Source: Pseudomonadota bacterium (GTDB lineage Bacteria; Pseudomonadota; Alphaproteobacteria; Rhizobiales; Rhizobiaceae). Taken from it: a stretch of DNA of 50,086 bases. Where the stretch lies: positions 1 through 50,086 of the forward strand of contig JAIUPA010000032.1 in assembly GCA_020161665.1 (NCBI GenBank), in the 5' to 3' direction. Below, piece after piece: positions 1 to 8,399 of the stretch. The position numbers and the translations under genes were made by a program. The first letter of the stretch is position 1. The number at the start of each line of letters is the position of its first letter. A model generated the notes under the pieces. That model had not been told where the DNA came from. It made no database searches and saw only the letters and a program-made list of their open reading frames with translations.

Positions 1-141
1 CGCATCGAGCGGATGTTCAACCGTCTCAAGCAGTTCCGGCGCGTCGCGACCCGATACGACAAGACACGAAAATCCTTCTCGGCATTCCTCGCCCTGGCAG
101 CCGCAAAGATATGGCTGCCATACTTTGTCAACAGGACCTAG
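1..141 (+). CDS. IS5-family transposase, C-terminal end (partial)
   Basis: The frame is open from the first base and ends at TAG 139-141, giving 46 residues that begin RIERMFNRLKQFRRVATRYD and finish WLPYFVNRT. This is the characteristic C-terminus of IS5/IS427-group DDE transposases: the ERxFxxLKxFRRxxTRYDK block that carries the last catalytic Glu, then a hydrophobic tail. The rest of the element lies to the left. The stop codon appears to sit at the very end of the element, since integrase-derived sequence begins immediately afterwards on the other strand. The family call is secure; subgroup and insertion boundary to the base are inferred. Confidence 0.85.
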   Translation, partial: RIERMFNRLKQFRRVATRYDKTRKSFSAFLALAAAKIWLPYFVNRT

Positions 142-1234
142 CAAACGAGTGCCACAGGTCATGTAATCTAATCCCAGTGAAGCCAGCGATTTTGCAGACT
201 GCTCTCCACTGCTTGGCTAGATCGGACTTCGGTTTTGCCGGATTGGTGTCTTGTGGAAAAATATAGGGGCCGCATCGCGGCATTGCTTCTAATATCGCGA
301 TGGCGGCTGCCGGTATCATGATGTGCCGCCTACCGGTTTTCGTCATACGTGTGAGAGTTCCCCGCTCTAGATCGAGCTGTGTCCATTTTGCTTCAATAAG
401 CTCGCGAAGACGACAGCCAATCAACACCAGCAGGCGTATCGCGTCTGCGGCATTTGCGCTGATGATGTAGGGCGGATGGGACTTAGGAATGTGCTTTGCT
501 TTTCGACCAGGCTTGGCCTGAGGTGTGACTGCGATGCCCTCGGTTTGGGCTATCGCTATGGCTGTCCCGAGGGCTTCCAGCTGTACTTCACTCAGAAACG
601 TCTCCCTCAAATGCTCTTTATTTTTGTCGATGCCTTTCGCGGGATTGAAGTCTCTTGCGATGTGACCAAGCTTGGCCGCCTTCCCATATAGACTGCTTAT
701 CAACTGTAAGCACTTGTTCGCAGTTGTCGGATGCGTTTTGGTTACCGTATCGTGTAGACGGGTCACGTCAGCCTGCGCGATTTGATCGAGCCGCCTTTTG
801 CCAAGCGCTGGTCGGATATGGTTACGCATCATGCTCTGATATCCTTGGATCGTCCTGATCGTCAGCTTCTCACTAGAGGGGTGCGTCCTTGCTGTCTCTT
901 CGGCTTTGTTCAGAATCTCATCTGCAAACTGTTCCAGTGTAGGAACAGTTTTTGAATGTCCCCGCTCAAGGGCGGGGTCCCTGCCGGCCGAGACCTGTAA
1001 AGAAAAGGACTTTGCCAATATTCGCGCCTGTTCAGGGGTAAGTGCGTCGCTGAGCTTGCCTATCTTTAGACGTCTAACAGGTGCTCTTCTTCCGCTGCCC
1101 GCTCGGTACTCGTAGTGAAAGGTAATTCCCGTCTTTATTCGCCTCGCCTGGAAGTCGATCAGGTTGCCGTCGCGAATAACAGCCCCCACATCGCTCTCCA
1201 TCAGCCGATTGATTGCGTTCTTGTCGATCTTCAT
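128..1234 (-). pseudogene. Tyrosine recombinase/integrase, 3' end lost to IS insertion
   Basis: This is a phage/ICE-type integrase of the family with an N-terminal arm-binding (DUF4102-like) domain. ATG at 1234 is preferred over the upstream TTG-type start at 1279 because GGGAGG stands five bases before it. A core-binding domain lies around residues 100-200. The catalytic domain begins with the box I arginine (GCRLRELIEAKW). Box II reads HDLWHSFA, where HxxR is expected, so the second catalytic Arg appears as Trp. The frame ends a few codons later inside the IS end, before the last His/Trp box and the Tyr nucleophile. The protein should be inactive. A normal member would run about 40-60 residues further. 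Confidence 0.85.
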
Positions 1235-1407
1235 CGGAGCCTCCCACCTCTTATTGCCGTATCTGACATCAGTCGTCACCGCGTCGTCACCAGTATGGAA
1301 TTTGTAGCCAACGACCGGAAACTTACACTGATGTAAAAGTACGGATAATCAAGGGAAAACTGTTGAAGGTATACTCTGTAAAACTCCGGGATATGAGAAT
1401 CTTCTGT

Positions 1408-1452
1408 CTCATAACCTGAAGGCCGCAGGTTCAAATCCTGCCCCCGCAACCA
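1408..1452 (+). other. att site: 3' fragment of tRNA-fMet
   Basis: The sequence holds the CAT anticodon, the 3' side of the anticodon stem (AACCTGA), the variable region, a complete T-arm (GCAGGTTCAAATCCTGC), the 3' acceptor strand and a genomic CCA. This matches the 3' part of alphaproteobacterial initiator tRNA. The upstream bases do not provide the matching 5' acceptor strand, D-arm or 5' anticodon-stem strand, so it is not an intact tRNA. It is best read as the direct-repeat copy left at one end of an island integrated by the adjacent recombinase. Confidence 0.82.
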
Positions 1453-1470
1453 AATATACCTGCAGTCAAC

Positions 1471-1495
1471 AAAAACCCCTTCAAGGGGCTTTTTG
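1471..1495 (+). terminator. Rho-independent terminator (ex-tRNA-fMet)
   Basis: CCCCT-TCA-AGGGG stem flanked by A5 on the left and a run of T on the right, 18 bases after the CCA of the tRNA fragment. It is the expected terminator of the original tRNA gene, now separated from an intact tRNA. The flanking A and T runs allow function in both directions, and the aminopeptidase gene on the minus strand ends about 58 bases away. Confidence 0.75.
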
Positions 1496-1552
1496 CGTTT
1501 AAAGGCGCGGAACGTTGGATTAAGCGGGGATATATGCGTCAGGCGCCGCTCT

Positions 1553-2629
1553 TCAGCCTCGGGCCGCAAAAAGATCCGCCAAAAATGCCGGATCAAGCGC
1601 AGGACAGATCTCCCCGCGCGGTTTGAAAGTGGCCACATCCTCCCCGGCGGCAAGCGCATTCACGACGGCCTCTTCAACAGCCTCGACAGCCGCCAGATAG
1701 AGTGGATCAATATGGTCCGGATTGAGATAGGAATAGTTTTGGCGGATCGCGCCATCCTCGGAACGGACCTGCCCGTTCGCGGTTGAAAACGCGATGAAAA
1801 TGTCACCCGAACTGTTGCCGCCTGGCGTGCCATTGCGACCGATACCGATGGCGGCGCGCTTGGCGATGGCTCTGAGCGACAGCGGCGAGAGTGGCGCATC
1901 GGTCGCAAGCACGACAATGATTGAACCTGTTTCTTTCTCGACAAGCGCCTTGCCGGACAGCATGGAGCCGACCGGCTTCCCGAGAATGGTGAGCCATGGG
2001 CGAATGCCGTGATTGGCCTGTACAAGCGCGCCAATTGTGTAGGTTTCATCCAGCGTTATCTGACGCGATGCTGTCCCCGTACCACCCTTGAAGCCATAGG
2101 CGATCATGCCGTTTCCGCCGCCGGTCGATCCTTCGGCAACGGGGCCGGACGTGGCGTTTTTGAGCGCTTCGAGCGCGTGTTCCGGCGTCACCGCAAGCGT
2201 GTTGATATCGTTCAGGACCCCGTCATAGGTTTCGGCCACCACCGGCATCGCCCACGCATGGCGCTCGCGGAAATAATCGGCATAGGTGTCGATCATCCAG
2301 CGCACCGCTCCCGTGTGGCACGCGCCAACGCCATGGGTGTTGGTGATCAGGATCGGCCCGAGGAAGTGGCCCGCATCATCGATCCAGTGCGTTCCGGTCA
2401 TCTCACCATTGCCGTTGAGCGCGTAATGCCCGGCGAGTACCGGGCAGGCTTCGGCGCTCTTGCCCCGTGGCAAAATGGCGGTCACGCCGGTTCGCAGAAA
2501 CTGATCCGGATGGGTGAGGGTCGTGAAACCGACTTCAATCCCTTTGACATCCGTGATGGCGTTGTACGGCCCCGGCGTTCCGGGAAAAGGCAGGCCAAGG
2601 TCGCGGGCGCGGGGTTTTGCGGCGGACAT
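1553..2629 (-). CDS. P1 (DmpA-type) aminopeptidase, 358 aa
   Basis: Member of peptidase family S58/P1 (DmpA, BapA), N-terminal-nucleophile hydrolases that cleave themselves into two chains and release N-terminal residues from small peptides, amides or beta-peptides. The start at 2629 has GGAG seven bases upstream; an in-frame ATG at 2647 has no visible ribosome site. Visible family features are the N-terminal PGPYNAITDVKGIEVGF block, GSTGGGNGMIAYGFKGGTG near residues 167-186, and GNSSGD at about 271-276, where the Ser before Gly-Asp should be both self-cleavage site and nucleophile. There is no signal peptide, so it is probably cytoplasmic. It stands alone between the island junction and aceA. 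The family is certain; the substrate is not. Confidence 0.9.
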   Translation of the reverse strand: MSAAKPRARDLGLPFPGTPGPYNAITDVKGIEVGFTTLTHPDQFLRTGVTAILPRGKSAEACPVLAGHYALNGNGEMTGTHWIDDAGHFLGPILITNTHGVGACHTGAVRWMIDTYADYFRERHAWAMPVVAETYDGVLNDINTLAVTPEHALEALKNATSGPVAEGSTGGGNGMIAYGFKGGTGTASRQITLDETYTIGALVQANHGIRPWLTILGKPVGSMLSGKALVEKETGSIIVVLATDAPLSPLSLRAIAKRAAIGIGRNGTPGGNSSGDIFIAFSTANGQVRSEDGAIRQNYSYLNPDHIDPLYLAAVEAVEEAVVNALAAGEDVATFKPRGEICPALDPAFLADLFAARG

Positions 2630-2785
2630 GAAAAAGCTCCGGTTCATCAGTGATGCGTGCAGGTCTGTGCTGCTTCATTTTCGATGAGAGTAGAGCAATT
2701 CGCATGGAATGGAAAAGTGGCAGGCACCGAATGGGGGAGATTCAGTGGCAGTTCAACACCGTTTTACGCCCATTGCCCAAATGCA

Positions 2786-2813
2786 AACGCCACCGCCGTG
2801 AGGCGGTGGCGTT
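2786..2813 (-). terminator. Terminator hairpin downstream of aceA
   Basis: A perfect 12-bp inverted repeat (AACGCCACCGCC / GGCGGTGGCGTT) with a four-base loop lies about 42 bases past the aceA stop. The following minus-strand bases are T-rich only in part (GTTTGCATTT), so the U-tract is weak. It is the only strong stem in this gap, which otherwise holds the aminopeptidase upstream region. Confidence 0.65.
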
Positions 2814-2855
2814 CTCAGCAAAGAGGGCTTTTGCTGATTTACAAACCGTTCCGGA

Positions 2856-4451
2856 TTAGGCCGAGAACTGGTTCATCGTGTTGTGGGCACCGCCAGCCTT
2901 CAGAGCGGCTTCGCCAGCGAAGTACTCCTTATGGTCGTCGCCCATGTCCGAGCCAGCCATGTTCTGGTGCTTGACGCAGGCGATACCCTGACGGATTTCC
3001 TTGCGCTGAACGCCAGCAACGTAGCCGAGCATGCCCTGATCGCCGAAGTATTCCTTGGCGAGGTTGTCCGTGGACAGGGCAGCCGTGTGGTAGGTCGGCA
3101 GGGTGATGAGGTGGTGGAAGATGCCAGCGCGCTGCGCACCATCGTACTGGAAGGTGCGGATCTTGTCGTCAGCAGCCATGGCCAGTTCGGTCGTGTCGTA
3201 ATCGACGCTCATCAGCTTGGCGCGGTCGTAGGCCGAAACATCCTTGCCCTGTTCCTTCCACAGATCGTAGATCTGCTGGCGGAAGTTCAGCGTCCAGTTG
3301 AAGGACGGCGAGTTGTTGTAGACCAGCTTTGCATTCGGGATGACTTCGCGGATGCGGTCAACCATGCTGGCGATCTGCTCGACATGCGGCTTTTCGGTTT
3401 CGATCCAGAGAAGGTCGGCACCGTTTTCGAGCGCGTTGATGCAGTCGAGAACGCAGCGGTCAGCACCCGTGCCAGCGCGGAACTGGAAGAGGTTGGAGCG
3501 CAGGCGCTTCGGCTTCAAGAGCTTGCCGTTGCGGGTGATCAGAACGTCGCCATTGCCGATTTCAGCGGTCGAAGAAACTTCGTCGCAGTCGAGGTAAGCG
3601 TTGTACTGGTCGCCGATGTCGCCTTCGCTGACTGAGAATGCGATCTGCTTGGTCAGGCCAGCGCCGAGCGAGTCGGTACGGGCAACGATGATGCCGTCTT
3701 CAACGCCGAGTTCGAGGAAGGCGTAACGAAGGGCGCGGATCTTGGCGACGAAGTCTTCGTGCGGAACCGTAACCTTGCCGTCCTGGTGGCCGCACTGCTT
3801 TTCGTCGGAAACCTGGTTTTCGATCTGCAGGGCGCAAGCGCCGGCTTCGATCATCTTCTTGGCGAGCAGGTAGGTTGCTTCAGCGTTACCGAAGCCGGCG
3901 TCGATGTCGGCAATGATCGGAACGACATGCGTCGTGTGACCTTCGATAGCGGCTTCGATTTCGGCAGCCTTGGCAGCGTTGCCAGCAGCGCGGGCAGCGT
4001 CGAGGTCGCGGAACATCATGCCGAGTTCGCGGGCGTCAGCCTGACGAAGGAACGTGTAGAGTTCTTCGATGAGGTCCGGAACCGAGGTCTTTTCATGCAT
4101 GGACTGGTCCGGCAGCGGGCCGAATTCAGAGCGAAGGGCTGCAACCATCCAGCCGGAGAGGTAGAGGTAGCGACGGTCGGTGTTGCCGAAGTGCTTCTTG
4201 ATGGAGATCATCTTCTGTTGGCCGATGAAGCCGTGCCAGCAACCGAGCGACTGCGTGTACTTGGACGGGTCGGCGTCATAAGCGGCCATGTCGCGGCGCA
4301 TGATGGCGGCCGTGTACTTGGCGATTTCAAGACCGTTCTGGAAACGGTTCTGGAGGCGCATACGAGCGACGGCTTCGGCGTCGATGCCGTTCCACTTCGG
4401 GTTTTCTGCGATGGTCTTGGCTGCGTCCTGAATGAGCGACTTATACGACAT
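2856..4451 (-). CDS. aceA: Isocitrate lyase, 531 aa
   Basis: Cleaves isocitrate to glyoxylate and succinate, the first step of the glyoxylate shunt, allowing growth on acetate and fatty acids. The protein belongs to the longer (about 530-residue) bacterial isocitrate lyase group. Visible are the substrate/metal block IIADIDAGFGNAEATYLLAKK at about 179-199 and the catalytic loop KQCGH at 218-222 with Cys220 as the acid/base residue (KKCGH in many relatives). The ATG at 4451 is preceded by GAGGAGG. The gene is divergent from an ScfR-type regulator across 130 bp, the classic arrangement for control of aceA by acyl-CoA or carbon state. No malate synthase gene lies in the window. Confidence 0.97.
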   Translation of the reverse strand: MSYKSLIQDAAKTIAENPKWNGIDAEAVARMRLQNRFQNGLEIAKYTAAIMRRDMAAYDADPSKYTQSLGCWHGFIGQQKMISIKKHFGNTDRRYLYLSGWMVAALRSEFGPLPDQSMHEKTSVPDLIEELYTFLRQADARELGMMFRDLDAARAAGNAAKAAEIEAAIEGHTTHVVPIIADIDAGFGNAEATYLLAKKMIEAGACALQIENQVSDEKQCGHQDGKVTVPHEDFVAKIRALRYAFLELGVEDGIIVARTDSLGAGLTKQIAFSVSEGDIGDQYNAYLDCDEVSSTAEIGNGDVLITRNGKLLKPKRLRSNLFQFRAGTGADRCVLDCINALENGADLLWIETEKPHVEQIASMVDRIREVIPNAKLVYNNSPSFNWTLNFRQQIYDLWKEQGKDVSAYDRAKLMSVDYDTTELAMAADDKIRTFQYDGAQRAGIFHHLITLPTYHTAALSTDNLAKEYFGDQGMLGYVAGVQRKEIRQGIACVKHQNMAGSDMGDDHKEYFAGEAALKAGGAHNTMNQFSA

Positions 4452-4537
4452 TGTTTCCTCCTCGATGCCGTTTTGTGTTTCGGTCGACGGTTCAGTAGCC
4501 TTATCGCGAAAGCATGTGGAGTCGGTTTGGTGTGCAG

Positions 4538-4574
4538 TTGTATAACTTTACAAAATTCCGTTGTAATGTTGTAA
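4538..4574. promoter_or_regulatory. TTGTA/TACAA half-site cluster between aceA and its regulator
   Basis: Four TTGTA-type half-sites fall in 37 bp: TTGTA at 4538, TACAA at 4549, TTGTAA at 4561 and TTGTAA at 4569. They form TTGTA-N6-TACAA and TTACAA-N7-TTGTAA inverted pairs plus a close direct repeat. The last ends eight bases before the regulator ATG at 4582, where no Shine-Dalgarno sequence is visible. This suggests binding by the regulator itself, controlling aceA and repressing its own gene. Binding is inferred from position and symmetry only. Confidence 0.5.
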
Positions 4575-4581
4575 TGTCTTT

Positions 4582-5988
4582 ATGGAAAAGCAAGGCGTCT
4601 ACCTCGGACCGCGCCTCCGTCGGTTACGGAGAGATCTTGGCCTCACGCAGGCGCATATGGCGGCGGATCTTGAAATCTCGCCGTCTTACATCGCGTTGAT
4701 GGAGCGCAACCAGCGCCCCGTCACGGCGGAGACCCTGCTGCGCCTTGCCAAGGCCTACAAGGTTGATTTTTCAGACTTTACCGAGGACAACGGCACCAAT
4801 ATCAGCGGACGTCTGGAAAGCGTCATGCGTGATCCGATGTTTCAGGACATCGATGTGCTGCCGCTCGAAGTCGCCGATGTCGTGCACAGCTTCCCGGCCT
4901 TTGCCGAGGCCATGCTGCGTCTTCACACCGCTTACAAGGAAGAGCAGCTGGCGCTTGCCGACCGGCGTGAAAGTGCAGGCGGCGGCAGCGATGGTGTGCC
5001 GGATGCCGGGGACCCGGTCGCTGCGGTCAGAAATTTTCTGGCCGCACGGCGCAATTTCTTCCCCGTCCTCGATGCCGCGGCGGAAAGACTGGCTGTCCGC
5101 ATTGCCGATGCGGGGGGGCTTGCACCCTATATTCAGCAAAAGCACCAGCTTCGTGTTCGCCGCCTTCCGCCGGAGGTGATGACGGGGTCGCTTCGCCGTC
5201 TCGACTGGCATCGCAAGGAACTGCTGATCGAGGATACGCTGGATGGCGCCAGCCAAAGCTTCCAGCTGGCCCAGCAACTCGCCTATCTGGAATTCTATCA
5301 GGACATTCAAAACGCCACACAGGAAGGCAATTTCAGCAATGAGAACGCCCGCCGTCTGGCGCAGCGCTCGCTTGCGGCCTACTGCGCTGCCGCCATGATC
5401 ATGCCCTACGCCGCCTTTGCCAAGGCGGTCGAAACGCGCCATTACGATATTGAGGCGCTGGCGCGGCAGTTCGGCGCGAGCTTCGAGCAGACGGCGCACC
5501 GCCTGACGACGCTGCAAAAGCCGGGGCAGGAACGCATTCCCTTCTTCTTCATTCGCGTCGATCCGGCGGGCAATGTCTCAAAGCGGCTGAATGGCGGTAG
5601 TTTCCCCTTCGCCCGCCATGGCGGCGGTTGTCCGCTGTGGAGCGTACACAGCGTGTTTCAGACGCCGCGCAAGATCGTCACGCAATGGCTGGAACTGCCG
5701 GATGGCCAGCGCTTCTTTTCGATTGCCCGAACCGTGAGTTCGGGGGGAGGCGGCTTCGGTGTCGCCAAGGTCGAGCGGGCCGTGGCGCTGGTTTGCGAGG
5801 CGCAGTTTGCCGAGAAACTGATTTACGCACGCAATCAGGTCAAGCCGACACCCACCCCGATCGGCATCGCCTGCCGCATCTGCCATCGCATGACCTGCAC
5901 CGCACGCTCAGAACCGCCCATCGGTCGCCAGATCCTACCGGATGACTATCGCCGGACAGATGTGCCTTTCGGATTTTCGGATTCGTAA
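4582..5988 (+). CDS. XRE-family ScfR/RamB-type regulator, 468 aa
   Basis: An N-terminal helix-turn-helix (residues about 9-62; GLTQAHMAADLEISPSYIAL) is followed by a long central region of the IrrE/ImmA-like and short-chain fatty acyl regulator (ScfR, DUF2083) type. The C-terminus carries the conserved Cys cluster CRICHRMTC (Cys431, 434, 439). Relatives such as corynebacterial RamB and ScfR proteins control glyoxylate-shunt and short-chain acyl metabolism, matching the divergent position next to aceA. No ribosome site is seen before ATG 4582, so translation may be weak or leaderless. The gene ends only five bases from the stop of the convergent fructokinase gene, leaving no room for a terminator. 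Confidence 0.88.
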   Translation: MEKQGVYLGPRLRRLRRDLGLTQAHMAADLEISPSYIALMERNQRPVTAETLLRLAKAYKVDFSDFTEDNGTNISGRLESVMRDPMFQDIDVLPLEVADVVHSFPAFAEAMLRLHTAYKEEQLALADRRESAGGGSDGVPDAGDPVAAVRNFLAARRNFFPVLDAAAERLAVRIADAGGLAPYIQQKHQLRVRRLPPEVMTGSLRRLDWHRKELLIEDTLDGASQSFQLAQQLAYLEFYQDIQNATQEGNFSNENARRLAQRSLAAYCAAAMIMPYAAFAKAVETRHYDIEALARQFGASFEQTAHRLTTLQKPGQERIPFFFIRVDPAGNVSKRLNGGSFPFARHGGGCPLWSVHSVFQTPRKIVTQWLELPDGQRFFSIARTVSSGGGGFGVAKVERAVALVCEAQFAEKLIYARNQVKPTPTPIGIACRICHRMTCTARSEPPIGRQILPDDYRRTDVPFGFSDS

Positions 5989-5993
5989 GGCGT

Positions 5994-6920
5994 TTAAAGC
6001 TCGCGCGCCCAAGGCGGGTTGGCCCCGGCCCGCGAGACCGTGACGGCGGCGACCTTGGCTCCGAAGGCAAGTGCGTCGCGCAAGGCCTCAGTGGTTAGGT
6101 TGGCCATCGCGCTCTTGGAAAGCAGGCCGTTCTGCTCAAGGCTTGCCATCACACCGGCATTGAACGTGTCACCGGCACCGACCGTATCGACAACCGTGAC
6201 CTTTTCGGCAGCGACCGAGACACTCTCGCCATCGCCAAAATAGGCGGTCGCGCCGTCACCGCCCCGGGTGACGATCACAATCGACGGACCTTGCGCGCGA
6301 AGCATGCCCGCCTTGGCTACGAGATCATCCGAACCCGGCATTAGCCAGTTCAGGTCATCATCGGAAACCTTGACGATATCCGCCACGCCCAGCATGCGTT
6401 GGATGCGGGCGCGATAGGCGGTCTCATCCCGGATGAACCCGGGACGAATGTTGGGGTCCAGCATGACAGCGCGTGAGGAGCCTTCGCGTTCGGCAAAGGT
6501 TGCATAGGTCTCGGCCCCCGGCTCGCAGGCGAGACTGATGCCGCCGAAATAAAGCGCACTGACACTTTGCGGAAGCATCGGCAAATCATCCGGCGTAATC
6601 ATCCGCCCGGCGGAGTTCTCGTCGTAGAAAGTGTAGGTGGCGTGGCCATTGGAAAGCCGCACGAAAGCGAGCGTCGTCGGGCGGTTGGAGGTGATCGAAA
6701 GGGCGGTGTCGACCCGGCTGTCGGCCAACGTCTGGCGAAGCTGCTGGCCAAAGAGATCGTCGGAAAGCCCCGTCAGCATACCGGCATTGCAGCCGAGACG
6801 ACCGAGAGCGATGGCTGTGTTGAAGATCGCACCGCCACTATGCGGCGCAAAGGCTTCCCCACCCGCCACCGTCGGTGTCGGGATCATGTCGATCAAAGCT
6901 TCGCCGCAACACAAAATCAT
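5994..6920 (-). CDS. frk: Fructokinase, PfkB family, 308 aa
   Basis: Phosphorylates fructose, the product of the mannitol and sorbitol dehydrogenases encoded upstream, to fructose-6-phosphate. PfkB/ribokinase features include the N-terminal GEALIDMIP and GG-containing sugar-binding segment (residues about 24-40), and the C-terminal DTVGAGDTFNAGV signature at 245-257 with catalytic Asp251. Length is typical. It is the last gene of the minus-strand polyol operon, 15 bases after xylB. The substrate is assigned from context, since PfkB sugar kinases are hard to tell apart by sequence alone. Confidence 0.88.
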   Translation of the reverse strand: MILCCGEALIDMIPTPTVAGGEAFAPHSGGAIFNTAIALGRLGCNAGMLTGLSDDLFGQQLRQTLADSRVDTALSITSNRPTTLAFVRLSNGHATYTFYDENSAGRMITPDDLPMLPQSVSALYFGGISLACEPGAETYATFAEREGSSRAVMLDPNIRPGFIRDETAYRARIQRMLGVADIVKVSDDDLNWLMPGSDDLVAKAGMLRAQGPSIVIVTRGGDGATAYFGDGESVSVAAEKVTVVDTVGAGDTFNAGVMASLEQNGLLSKSAMANLTTEALRDALAFGAKVAAVTVSRAGANPPWAREL

Positions 6921-6935
6921 GGGGTCAAATCCGTC

Positions 6936-8387
6936 TTATTGAATGGCTTTGAGCGCCGGATAGGCCGCTCGGAATTGGCGATAGGCATGGTCAAACGCCG
7001 CGCCCAGATCACGCGCCGGAGAAATGACGCTGCCGGTATCGGGCGGGGTCATCACTGCCTCGACCGGCTGGCCGGTGGCGGCAACAAGGCCGAGACGCGC
7101 AGCCCCCAGTGCTGCACCGAATTCGCCGGATTTCGGCAGGATGAGATCGACACCGAGAACCGTTGCAATCATCTCCACCCACAGGCGGGAGGCGGCCCCG
7201 CCGCCAATCGCAAACAGCGCTTCCAGCCGTGCGCCGGTAGCGCGCAGCGCCTCGGCGGAATCGCGAAGCCCGAAGGCCACGCCTTCGAGAACCGCTTGCG
7301 TCAGGTCCTCGACCGTCGTGTCTGTGCCAAGCCCGGTGAAGCTGCCGCGAATGTCAGCGTCATTATGCGGTGTGCGCTCGCCCGAGAGATAGGGCAGGAA
7401 ACGCACGCGGCCCGGTGCCTTGAGTTGCGAACCAAGGGCCGTAGTCAGGTCAGCGGGCTTTCGCCCGGTCATGCGGGAAAGCCAGTTCAGGCTGTCGGTC
7501 GCCGAAAGCATCACGCCCATCTGATGCCAGCGGTCCGGCACGGCGTGACAGAAGGTGTGCAGCGCGGTTTCCGGAGCGGGGGCATAACCATCGCGCGCCG
7601 CCAGAAGCACGCCGGACGTGCCAAGCGAAACGAAGCCCTGACCTTCCGACAGGGCGCCGATGCCGCAGGCCGCCGCCGCATTATCTCCGGCCCCGCCTGC
7701 AATGACCACATCCCGGCTCACACCCCAGCGGGCCGCAAGCTCCGGCTTCAGCGTTCCGGCAGGTTGTGAACCTTCAACGAGGTCCGGCATCTGGTCGGGC
7801 CGCATGTGGCCCGCCTTGAGCAGTTCCGTCGACCAGCGCCGCGCACCCGTATCGAGCCAGGACGTGCCAGCGCTGTCCGACATGTCGGCGACATATCGCC
7901 CCGTCAGGTAGAAATTGAGATAAGCGGCGGGCAGCAGAACCTTGGCGACGCGGGCGAACATGTCCGGCTCATGGTGGCGTACCCATTCCAGCTTGGGTGC
8001 GGTGAAGCCGGGAAAGACGATATTGCCGGAGAGGGCCCGCACGTCAGGGGTGGAATCAAGACGCGCGGCTTCCACATGGCTGCGCGTATCGTTCCACAAG
8101 ATGCACGGGCGCAGCACATGGCCCCCGGCATCAAGCAGGGTTGCGCCGTGCATATGTCCGGCAACGCCGACACCTTTTAGCTGGCTAAATTCAGGGTGTG
8201 CGGCCCGCAATTGCCCGATCGCAGCCTCCAGTGCCACGATCCACGCCGCCGGGTCCTGCTCGGACCAGCCAGAATGGGGATGCGAGACGGAATAATGGCT
8301 TTCCGCCGCGCCAATGGCCTGGCCGTCCTGAGAAATCAGCAATGCCCGCAGACCGGATGTTCCCAGATCGATGCCGAGATAGGTCAT
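6936..8387 (-). CDS. xylB: Xylulokinase, FGGY family, 483 aa
   Basis: FGGY carbohydrate kinase that phosphorylates D-xylulose to xylulose-5-phosphate. The N-terminal ATPase motif YLGIDLGTSGLRALL (residues 3-17) and the C-terminal GGGAASRLW phosphate/adenosine segment are clear, and length matches XylB. ATG 8387 is chosen over an adjacent TTG; AGGAG lies eight bases upstream. In polyol operons this kinase usually handles xylulose formed from D-arabitol by the mannitol dehydrogenase family enzyme, so its presence suggests that the operon also covers pentitols. It lies 12 bases after mtlK. Confidence 0.92.
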   Translation of the reverse strand: MTYLGIDLGTSGLRALLISQDGQAIGAAESHYSVSHPHSGWSEQDPAAWIVALEAAIGQLRAAHPEFSQLKGVGVAGHMHGATLLDAGGHVLRPCILWNDTRSHVEAARLDSTPDVRALSGNIVFPGFTAPKLEWVRHHEPDMFARVAKVLLPAAYLNFYLTGRYVADMSDSAGTSWLDTGARRWSTELLKAGHMRPDQMPDLVEGSQPAGTLKPELAARWGVSRDVVIAGGAGDNAAAACGIGALSEGQGFVSLGTSGVLLAARDGYAPAPETALHTFCHAVPDRWHQMGVMLSATDSLNWLSRMTGRKPADLTTALGSQLKAPGRVRFLPYLSGERTPHNDADIRGSFTGLGTDTTVEDLTQAVLEGVAFGLRDSAEALRATGARLEALFAIGGGAASRLWVEMIATVLGVDLILPKSGEFGAALGAARLGLVAATGQPVEAVMTPPDTGSVISPARDLGAAFDHAYRQFRAAYPALKAIQ

Positions 8388-8399
8388 CAAAGGCGCTCC

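Larger units (their letters stand above)
1..1452. mobile_element. End of a genomic island integrated at tRNA-fMet
   Basis: Three elements define this edge: an IS5-family transposase end at 1-141, a truncated tyrosine-recombinase gene reading away from the junction, and a copy of the 3' end of initiator tRNA at 1408-1452 followed directly by chromosomal-type sequence. Integrases of this class usually insert into tRNA 3' ends and lie next to one attachment site. The simplest reading is that the island extends leftward out of the window, with the intact tRNA-fMet gene at its other end. Only this end is visible, so island size and cargo are unknown. Confidence 0.7.

Noticed and set aside
1376..1452. 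An intact tRNA-fMet gene
   Set aside because: Only the sequence from the anticodon loop to the CCA end is present. The upstream bases do not pair with the acceptor or anticodon-stem 3' strands and no D-arm is formed.
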